Source: Thermoplasmata archaeon (GTDB lineage: Archaea; Thermoplasmatota; Thermoplasmata; SG8-5). Taken from it: a stretch of DNA of 5,421 nucleotides. This document shows positions 1-4,661 of the stretch, one piece after another (positions within the stretch are counted from its first letter, which is position 1; every line of letters starts with the position of its first letter). The stretch is taken from contig JAUSPR010000197.1 in assembly GCA_030655715.1 (NCBI GenBank), forward strand, positions 1-5,421, in the 5' to 3' direction. The notes beneath the pieces were generated by a model. That model had not been told where the DNA came from, searched no databases, and worked only from the letters and a program-made list of their open reading frames with translations. Position numbers and translations under genes: made by a program.

Positions 1-5
1 TAATT

Positions 6-83
6 CAGGTATGCAACTGCCATGAGGTAAACTTCCAGCCCTGATAACAAACGCCAGCTATTTTAGAGGGGCTGGTAGTTTAC
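6..83. repeat. Palindromic repeat, copy A
   Basis: This is one of two direct copies of the same element; the other is at 1806-1902. The copies share an identical first 18 bases (CAGGTATGCAACTGCCAT), then GGTAAAC, CAGCCC and AAACGCCAG, and an identical last 16 bases (GGGGCTGGTAGTTTAC). The outer arms at 27-42 and 68-83 are inverted repeats with one mismatch and one G-T pair, enclosing a 25-nt loop. The inner AAACGCCAG can also pair with the 3' arm, so two alternative stems are possible. It resembles the end of a mobile element or a structured RNA. No transposase is visible nearby, so its origin is inferred. Confidence 0.75.
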
Positions 84-87
84 GATA

Positions 88-109
88 CCCCAATGCTTTA
101 GCTTTGGGG
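88..109. repeat. 22-nt hairpin next to repeat copy A
   Basis: CCCCAATGC (88-96) and GCTTTGGGG (101-109) form a 9-bp stem with one T-T mismatch around the loop TTTA. It starts 4 nt after repeat A. From general knowledge, the CCCC-stem, TTTA-loop, GGGG form resembles the subterminal hairpins of IS200/IS605 elements. The link is inferred only from shape. It is not followed by a T-tract on the minus strand, so it is a poor terminator candidate. Confidence 0.5.
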
Positions 110-211
110 AGCACTCATTTATCATTGAATAATTCAAAAACAGAATAGTTTCATTCCAATGGATATTGCAAGGAAATGCCGCCAAGCACCGTTCAGATTA
201 CTGCATATGAA
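110..211. other. Non-coding spacer, no gene seen
   Basis: I see no convincing gene in this AT-rich stretch on either strand. It lies downstream of the KaiC-like ATPase gene. A short A-run at 136-140 reads as five T residues on the minus strand and could serve as a weak archaeal termination signal, but this is not strong enough to annotate separately. Confidence 0.4.
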
Positions 212-242
212 ATCAAAGTCGTTTGGCTTTGATATTCACGGT
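212..242. repeat. 22-nt hairpin plus inverted 11-bp motif, left end
   Basis: ATCAAAGTC (212-220) pairs with GGCTTTGAT (225-233), with one G-T pair, around a GTTT loop. The motif ATATTCACGGT (232-242) overlaps its last two bases. The reverse complement of that motif occurs at 1756-1766, also beside a 22-nt hairpin. The two modules point toward each other and enclose the ATPase gene pair. The hairpin followed by TTCAC recalls the right ends of IS200/IS605-type elements, but that is an inference from form. The hairpin lies about 30 nt after the ATPase stop codon and has no T-tract. Confidence 0.45.
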
Positions 243-263
243 GCATGGCCAGGCTCGACATTA

Positions 264-947
264 TCAGAATGTCTCGCCCAGCACGATGAATCCATCTTCT
301 CTTGTGATTGTGAATGAGAGCTTGCCGCTTCTGTGATTGGTGCCTCTCATTTTGAGAACTTCCAGGTACTTTCTCCTGGCGCCCTCTACCTCTTCATAGG
401 TTAGCATGATAACGCCGTCCACGGCATATGCTACTTCGGACGGGTAGGCAGTGTTCGGGTCCACCTCGCCGGTCAGTATTGTCACGGCCCGCCAATTCTT
501 GAGATGATTCACCAGGTCAAAGAGAAACGGCCTGTATTGATTACCAAGGAAGTCCTTGACCACGGTTATGGGGTCTATAACGACTCGCTGGGCCATGGTC
601 CTGGCTATCTCCTCATCGATGAATGCCAGCAATTCTTCCGGGGTGGCTGTCCTGAGCATCTGTCCGATATCGCAGAATTTCACATTTTTTCCAATGTGTT
701 TCCTGTTCAAGCGTTTGATACCAGACATGTAATGCATCACCCACTGGGGCGGTTCACTCAGCGTGGTAAAGTAGAGCCCGATTTCTCCGTTATCTGCACC
801 GTTAAAGAGAAATTGCTGTGTAAAAGTGGTCTTTCCGGTACCTGCCGGGCCTGCAACCAGCATTACCGAAGGGTAGGGATATCCCCCTTCAATTAACGTA
901 TCCATTCCATCTACTCCGGAACACAATCTTTCCATTTTATTTGCCAT
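264..947 (-). CDS. KaiC-like RecA-superfamily ATPase
   Basis: This is a single-domain KaiC/RAD55-type ATPase of 227 residues. It opens with the KaiC-family signature CSGVDGMDTLIEGG, followed by Walker A GPAGTGKT (33-40). The YFTTLSEPP segment at about 59-67 corresponds to the catalytic carboxylate region. KaiC usually has two adjacent glutamates there; only the second is kept. The Walker B strand RVVID is at 121-125, and a KMRG motif at 199-202 matches the C-terminal KaiC strand. I chose the ATG at 947 because a perfect AGGAGGT ribosome binding site stands 7 nt upstream. An in-frame ATG at 977 lies inside the upstream gene and has no such site. The gene starts 1 nt after the stop of the degenerate ATPase, so the two are probably co-translated and may form a complex. 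Soluble single-domain proteins of this type in archaea are generally linked to regulation or signalling. The specific target is unknown. Confidence 0.88.
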   Translation of the reverse strand: MANKMERLCSGVDGMDTLIEGGYPYPSVMLVAGPAGTGKTTFTQQFLFNGADNGEIGLYFTTLSEPPQWVMHYMSGIKRLNRKHIGKNVKFCDIGQMLRTATPEELLAFIDEEIARTMAQRVVIDPITVVKDFLGNQYRPFLFDLVNHLKNWRAVTILTGEVDPNTAYPSEVAYAVDGVIMLTYEEVEGARRKYLEVLKMRGTNHRSGKLSFTITREDGFIVLGETF

Positions 948-948
948 T

Positions 949-1668
949 TCAATAACCTCCTGAAGAAGCACTTGCATCTAATCCAGCCACAATTGTTCGG
1001 ATTAATTGTTCTTTTCCAACCTGTGTTTTGGACTCTGTAATCTCTTTAAAGATTGATTTCGAGAGATTTATCAAGAGCATTCGATCGCACTTGTCACTCA
1101 ATATCTCATAAATGAACTGGTTCTGGTTAATGTCCAGAACTATCGGTGCAGTCAGACTTTTCACCTTTTCCACGCTGGATATGTATGATTCAATCATACT
1201 CTTCACGCCTTCATCTTCCTGATATTTGGTGAGAGCAGCAATATCATCTATCAAAACGAAATCGATATCCTCGAAATTTATAATATGTTTGTTGACGGCG
1301 CCAGCTGCAAAGGATATCGAAGATATTTCATCAAGAAAATCAAGCTCATACGGGCCGTTGATGAACTTAACATTTGAAACGTTTGACTCTGTTTCTCCTG
1401 AAATCCTGCTTATGGCGTCAATGTACACGAGCCTTTCTTGGGATATACCATGTAAAGTCAACAGGCTTGCCGTGTACTGATGCGGTCTGTCTATTGTAAT
1501 GAAAATGCCCTTCTGTTTCATCTCATGAAGGAAAAATTTCAACAGGCAGATATTTACCCTGGTGCGCTCAATGCTCTTCGAAACAACCAGAATTTTTCCA
1601 TTGTTTATGCCCTTTGTGGAATAGAAGAATTCCTGGAACTTCTTAGTGATGTCTGTATTTTCGTTCAT
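949..1668 (-). CDS. RecA-like protein with degenerate P-loop
   Basis: This 239-residue protein has the layout of a KaiC/RecA-fold domain without a working nucleotide site. The first core strand and following helix are present (KILVVSKSIERTRVNICLLKFFL, about 25-47), but the Walker A GxxxxGK[ST] is absent. The second strand, GIFITIDRP (54-62), follows as in KaiC. A Walker B-like strand, FVLIDD (137-142), is preserved, and a later core strand, APIVLDINQNQ, is at about 174-184. There are no membrane segments or signal peptide. I see no clear ribosome binding site before the ATG at 1668, so translation may be leaderless or weakly initiated; no convincing TATA box is visible either. It is the first gene of a pair with the intact ATPase. 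A catalytically dead partner that modulates or scaffolds the active one is a reasonable inference. Its assignment rests on fold-like features, not on a diagnostic motif. Confidence 0.7.
   Translation of the reverse strand: MNENTDITKKFQEFFYSTKGINNGKILVVSKSIERTRVNICLLKFFLHEMKQKGIFITIDRPHQYTASLLTLHGISQERLVYIDAISRISGETESNVSNVKFINGPYELDFLDEISSISFAAGAVNKHIINFEDIDFVLIDDIAALTKYQEDEGVKSMIESYISSVEKVKSLTAPIVLDINQNQFIYEILSDKCDRMLLINLSKSIFKEITESKTQVGKEQLIRTIVAGLDASASSGGY
955..961 (-). promoter_or_regulatory. Strong Shine-Dalgarno site for the KaiC-like ATPase
   Basis: The minus strand reads AGGAGGT here, 7 nt before the ATG at 947. It lies inside the last codons of the upstream gene, whose TGA is at 949-951. 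It decides the start codon of the ATPase and suggests strong independent translation of the second gene of the pair. Confidence 0.8.
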
Positions 1669-1755
1669 GTTAACCGAAAAGCAATTGACGGGGTTTGATT
1701 AATGGGTTATTATTCAATTATCACTGACGATATTGAATGTAATCCACCGTTGCAT
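1669..1755. other. Upstream region of the ATPase pair
   Basis: This stretch should contain the promoter of the minus-strand ATPase operon. It is AT-rich, with TGAATAATAACCC-like sequence on the minus strand roughly 60 nt before the start codon. No clear archaeal TATA box and BRE can be picked out, and there is no gene on either strand. Confidence 0.3.
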
Positions 1756-1801
1756 ACCGTGAATATTTGAGCATCGAAAATCGAAGCAATTTTGCTTTGA
1801 T
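1756..1801. repeat. Inverted 11-bp motif plus 22-nt hairpin, right end
   Basis: ACCGTGAATAT (1756-1766) is the exact reverse complement of the motif at 232-242. After a 13-nt spacer comes a hairpin: ATCGAAGCAA (1780-1789) pairs with TTGCTTTGAT (1792-1801), with one G-T pair and a 2-nt apical loop. The hairpin ends 4 nt before repeat copy B. Together with 212-242 it forms a pair of inward-facing modules around the ATPase operon. An 11-bp match alone could arise by chance in a window this size; the shared hairpin context is what makes it notable. Confidence 0.45.
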
Positions 1802-1805
1802 AGGT

Positions 1806-1902
1806 CAGGTATGCAACTGCCATATGGTAAACATACAGCCCCGAATCCACTAGCATCGATTCAAACTAGAAACGCCAGTCCATTTAGGGGCTGGTAGTTT
1901 AC
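1806..1902. repeat. Palindromic repeat, copy B
   Basis: This is the second direct copy of the element at 6-83. Its outer arms (1827-1842 and 1887-1902) pair as GTAAAC with GTTTAC and CAGCCCC with GGGGCTG, with a 3-nt internal mismatch. Its loop is about 20 nt longer than in copy A; the extra segment begins and ends with ACTAG, as if a short tandem or insertion event lengthened it. The last bases contain the stop codon of the GNAT gene fragment (TAA on the minus strand, 1899-1901). A plus-strand frame is open from about 1761 to 1895, through the repeat, ending in ASPFRGW and a TAG. It might be the tail of a lost transposon protein such as TnpB, but this is unproven. Confidence 0.75.
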
Positions 1903-2525
1903 AGCCAGAGGTGAAATGTTACCTCATCATAGACCGAAAAGAAAGAGTATAGGGTATGAAGTTTTGCGGAGGCATGGTTCTTGCTGGCATAACCTGAATC
2001 AACATACTTTGCGCCCATATCTTTCATAATTGAGATAGAGCCTCCGAACAAACGATTACCCAGACCTTTGCCGCGGAATTTTTCATCCAGTGCCAGATGT
2101 CGCATTCTGGCGTATTTACACCCTAGCGCATCCGAGAGCCTGTCATCTAACTGAAACAAGAAGTAACCAGCCACTTTACCATCAGATTCAATTATTGCTA
2201 CGGGATCCCCTTTCCGAAAGGCAGTGGACACCCATTTTACGCACATATCATCCACTTTTCCATTGTCAAAACCCGCATCACAGTAGTAATGCCCCCGGGG
2301 GTAGGAGTTGTTCCGTGCAATATCCATGACGCGGTCAAAATCGGAGTCTACCATCAGCCTGATATCATCGTCGTTTTTAGCATCCTTGGTTGATGCAACA
2401 GGCCAGAGAATTGTTTCGTAGTACCTGAATCCATTGGATTCCAGTGCATGAACCGCAGGGAGATTGTCCCCATTGACGCGAGATGATACGAATTGGATAT
2501 TCTTGTGGAATATTGACCTCTTCAA
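1899..2525 (-). CDS. GNAT-family N-acetyltransferase, N-terminally truncated fragment
   Basis: The frame encodes up to 208 residues of a GNAT acetyltransferase similar in layout to the WecD/RffC type, which acetylates amino-sugar nucleotides. The first part, FVSSRVNGDNLPAVHALESNGFRYYET (12-38), matches the middle of such proteins, not their start. The catalytic domain follows, with the GHYYCDAGFD segment (78-87), the strand RMRHLAL (141-147), the acetyl-CoA pyrophosphate loop RGKGLG (151-156) and an Asn-rich motif near 183. The domain is complete to its C-terminus. No ATG or GTG start exists: the only possible start is a TTG at 2525 with no good ribosome binding site, and an in-frame TGA lies just upstream. 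The expected N-terminal region, probably about 90 residues, is missing. Its first 149 bases overlap the out-of-frame tail of the amidotransferase. It is probably a 5'-deleted gene, although the catalytic half is not interrupted. Confidence 0.75.
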   Translation of the reverse strand: MKRSIFHKNIQFVSSRVNGDNLPAVHALESNGFRYYETILWPVASTKDAKNDDDIRLMVDSDFDRVMDIARNNSYPRGHYYCDAGFDNGKVDDMCVKWVSTAFRKGDPVAIIESDGKVAGYFLFQLDDRLSDALGCKYARMRHLALDEKFRGKGLGNRLFGGSISIMKDMGAKYVDSGYASKNHASAKLHTLYSFFSVYDEVTFHLWL

Positions 2526-3414
2526 TGCCTTGCTCTCGAGTCATCTGTCCACAACGGATCAACGCAGAGTATTCCACATATCTTAAATCCCTCTTGAATT
2601 TCGTATTTAATAAATAATGATTATAGGCACAATAGCGGTTTTCCAGGTGGTGGCCACCGTACCATTTCCAGCCATATTCTTTAATGAGAAATTTCTTCAC
2701 ATCTTCTTTTTTATAATCAATATAATACAATGGCCCAAGTCTCTTAATATCCTTTATCAACCAGGGTATCCATTTTCCAAGAGTAAGATTTGGAAATTTA
2801 TCCACCTTGCGTCTTCCAAATTGTTTGTGGATGCTGTCGATGTACTTTCCATCGAAATAAAACCAATTTGAGGGAGTTATCCCTTCTGTTCTAAATGAGT
2901 GTCCATTCAAGATATATTTTATTTTATATTTGTCCGCAGCCATATAGGCAGTAGTTGTCAAAGCAATATCAGTCAAGGCATCAATTTCGGGTATCGAGGC
3001 TTTCAACATCGAATATGCTAAATCATTGAATTCTTCGTTATCCATTACGTAAGTCCAAAGGTCGATGTCCAGTTTTTTCAAGACAATTTCGATATTTTCC
3101 ACAGCGATCTTGCTGTTCCATGTATTGTCGAAGTGAACAGCCAATGGTCGGAGGCCGAGCTTCTTTGAAAGATGCAGCAGGTATGACGAGTCGCAACCGC
3201 CGCTCACGCCGATGATGCAGTCATATTTTTTTCCCTTTCCAGCTTTTTTTATTTGAGCGGCCATCTCCTCAAGTTTTTTCCAGCCGGCCTCGCCCGTTGG
3301 ATACTGCGCCTCCATCTCATCGTGAATCTTACAATAATTGCAGACACCGTTCTCGTCGAATGAAATTCCCGGCGTCGCATCGTCGTATATACACCTTGTG
3401 CAGACCTTTGTCAT
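2377..3414 (-). CDS. N-acetyl sugar amidotransferase (WbpG/PseA type), C-terminally truncated
   Basis: This is a PP-loop enzyme of the family that, with a glutaminase partner, turns an N-acetyl group of a nucleotide sugar into an acetamidino group in surface glycan synthesis. The N-terminus carries two CxxC pairs (CTRC 5-8, CNYC 25-28), a likely zinc site. The ATP-binding PP-loop SGGCDSS is at 71-77. Further family segments are NGHSFRTEG (170-178) and the late RDLRYVEYSALIRCGQMTREQGIEE (275-299). After about residue 299 the expected C-terminal helices, roughly 60-70 residues, are absent. They are replaced by about 46 residues of out-of-frame GNAT gene sequence, rich in Cys and Gln, which looks non-native. 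The ATG overlaps the stop of the SDR gene (ATGA, 3411-3414), so it belongs to the glycan operon. The ATP site is intact, but activity of the truncated protein is doubtful. The usual HisH/HisF-like partners are not seen here. Confidence 0.88.
   Translation of the reverse strand: MTKVCTRCIYDDATPGISFDENGVCNYCKIHDEMEAQYPTGEAGWKKLEEMAAQIKKAGKGKKYDCIIGVSGGCDSSYLLHLSKKLGLRPLAVHFDNTWNSKIAVENIEIVLKKLDIDLWTYVMDNEEFNDLAYSMLKASIPEIDALTDIALTTTAYMAADKYKIKYILNGHSFRTEGITPSNWFYFDGKYIDSIHKQFGRRKVDKFPNLTLGKWIPWLIKDIKRLGPLYYIDYKKEDVKKFLIKEYGWKWYGGHHLENRYCAYNHYLLNTKFKRDLRYVEYSALIRCGQMTREQGIEEVNIPQEYPIRIISRQWGQSPCGSCTGIQWIQVLRNNSLACCINQGC
2495..2530. other. Probable deletion junction between two cluster genes
   Basis: Here the minus-strand frame of the amidotransferase stops resembling its family (after MTREQGIEE), and the GNAT-like frame begins to resemble its own (HKNIQFVSSRV). 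The two frames differ by one phase, so the genes are joined out of frame. The exact breakpoint cannot be placed to the base. I see no long repeat at the junction. Confidence 0.6.
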
Positions 3415-4130
3415 CTAAGCCCGCCGTTCACGTCTATTACACTGCCAGTCACATAGGTGGCTCTGCACAGAAACAGGACCGTGTCCGCAATCTCATCGGG
3501 GGTTCCGAACCGCTTCATCGGTATCTGCTCCGTGATTTTCGCTCTGATGCCATCTGGTATTTTCCGAGTCATCTCGGTATCCACGAATCCCGGTGCCACT
3601 GCATTCACTCTTACACCCTTGGCGGCGAGCTCTTTCGCTAGAGACTTGGTGAATCCTATAACGTCGGCCTTCGAGGCGCTATAGTTGGTCTGCCCGAAGT
3701 TGCCGCCCTCCCCTACGACCGATGAGATGTTTACAATAACGCCAGTGCCATTCTCGACCATGCACTGCGCCACTGGCTTTGTGAAATTGTACATGCCGGT
3801 CAGGTTCGTGCCGATGACGTTGTCCCACTGCTGCTTCGACATCTTCAACAGTGTCGAATCCATGGCTATACCGACGTTGTTCACCAGGACATCGATCGTT
3901 CCGAATTTGTCAGTTGCAGCTTTTACAACCTTTTCAACGGCATCAAAGTCGTTCACGTCTGCGCTCATTGCCATGCTGCGTTCGGTCGGGAGGATATTTT
4001 GCAACTCAATTACATTCTCGTTCCTCTTATGATAGTGCAACACAACGTTGTAGCCATTTTTCGCCAATGTAGCCGCAATCGCGCTGCCGATCCCCCCATT
4101 TGCCCCTGTGATTATCGCAGTCTGGCTCAT
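3411..4130 (-). CDS. FabG-like short-chain dehydrogenase/reductase
   Basis: This is a complete 239-residue classical SDR of FabG type, an NADP(H)-dependent ketone reductase. The Rossmann motif TGANGGIG is at 8-15, DV (58-59) is in the usual adenine-binding place, and NNVG (84-87) stands in for NNAG. The catalytic tetrad is N109, S137 (in NISSVVG), Y150 and K154 (YSASK). PGFVDTEM (180-187) and the C-terminal VTGSVIDVNGG match FabG closely. The ATG at 4130 has a GGAG 8 nt upstream and overlaps the stop of the acyltransferase gene (ATGA, 4127-4130). FabG reduces 3-oxoacyl-ACP in bacteria. Archaea mostly lack a full fatty-acid cycle, so within this cluster the substrate may instead be a keto-sugar or a short acyl group placed on a sugar. 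The gene looks richer in G+C than the amidotransferase downstream. Family certain, substrate not. Confidence 0.92.
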   Translation of the reverse strand: MSQTAIITGANGGIGSAIAATLAKNGYNVVLHYHKRNENVIELQNILPTERSMAMSADVNDFDAVEKVVKAATDKFGTIDVLVNNVGIAMDSTLLKMSKQQWDNVIGTNLTGMYNFTKPVAQCMVENGTGVIVNISSVVGEGGNFGQTNYSASKADVIGFTKSLAKELAAKGVRVNAVAPGFVDTEMTRKIPDGIRAKITEQIPMKRFGTPDEIADTVLFLCRATYVTGSVIDVNGGLR

Positions 4131-4660
4131 GTTACATTCTCCAGTTTTTCTATTCTCTTCTCCAGCTCTTTCAGTTTTCCAATCGGCGCCCCCGCGACAA
4201 TCTCGCCGTCCTTCACGTCGCGCGTGACCACCGACATGGGCAGTATTGTAACCCCGTCACCGATTTTAACACCGGGGTAGATAACGCTTGGTCCTCCGAT
4301 GAAGCAGTTTTTTCCGATTTTGGTCGGAGTCCTCTTGATTTTCTCCCTAGAGATTCCGGTCTCGCCAGCTATCGCCTGGTCACGGCTCGTGTGAGTCCAG
4401 ATGAGCGTATAAAGACCCACCTGAGTATTGTCGCCAATTTCCAATCCGCCAGAGGCGTCGAGAATGGCTCCTTCGCCAATCCAGACATTTTTCCCGCATT
4501 TGAAGTTTTTCGGGGAGATTATCTTGGCGTTTTCGCGGATGCGGCATCCCTCTGGGAGCCCCAACAGGCTTGCGCGCTCCCTATCCGTCATTACTCCGCT
4601 TAAATGGTACTTGAGTATCTGCTCTCTTAACTCTGGGTCTGTATCTTTATTGATTACCAT
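4127..4660 (-). CDS. Left-handed beta-helix (hexapeptide) acyl/acetyltransferase
   Basis: This is a 177-residue LbH acyltransferase, the family that forms trimers and moves acetyl or acyl groups onto sugars or amino sugars. A short helical N-terminus (about 1-45) precedes hexapeptide repeats: IRENAKI, CGKNVWIGEGAIL, IGDNTQVG, IGKNCFIGG and IGDGVTILPMSVV, up to about residue 145. The loop WTHTSRDQ (88-95) holds the likely catalytic histidine H90. The ending VAGAPIGKLKELEKRIEKLE is the family's typical 'AG.P' turn followed by a short coiled coil. I chose the ATG at 4660, which has GGTGAT 4 nt upstream and begins 1 nt after the epimerase stop. A GTG at 4669 lies within the epimerase gene and is less likely. 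It probably decorates the sugar built by its neighbours; the acceptor is unknown. Confidence 0.88.
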   Translation of the reverse strand: MVINKDTDPELREQILKYHLSGVMTDRERASLLGLPEGCRIRENAKIISPKNFKCGKNVWIGEGAILDASGGLEIGDNTQVGLYTLIWTHTSRDQAIAGETGISREKIKRTPTKIGKNCFIGGPSVIYPGVKIGDGVTILPMSVVTRDVKDGEIVAGAPIGKLKELEKRIEKLENVT

Positions 4661-4661
4661 A

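Noticed and set aside
212..233. Hairpin as an intrinsic terminator of the ATPase operon
   Set aside because: No T-tract follows the stem on the minus strand, and archaeal termination relies on T-runs. The repeated, paired occurrence fits a repeat module better.
504..896. Plus-strand open frame opposite the KaiC-like ATPase
   Set aside because: It is antisense to a gene with clear Walker motifs, and its translation shows no recognisable domain. It is a shadow frame.
948..977. ATG at 977 as start of the KaiC-like ATPase
   Set aside because: It lies inside the upstream gene, lacks a ribosome binding site, and would place the strong AGGAGGT inside the coding region. The ATG at 947 fits this site.
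6..1902. CRISPR array from the repeated sequence
   Set aside because: There are only two copies, 1.8 kb apart and of unequal length, with genes between them and no regular spacers.
2617..2871. Plus-strand open frame opposite the amidotransferase
   Set aside because: It is antisense to a conserved part of the amidotransferase; its hydrophobic look comes from the complementary strand of AT-rich coding sequence.
3457..4280. Several plus-strand open frames opposite the SDR and acyltransferase
   Set aside because: All are antisense to well-supported genes, overlap one another and show no domain features.
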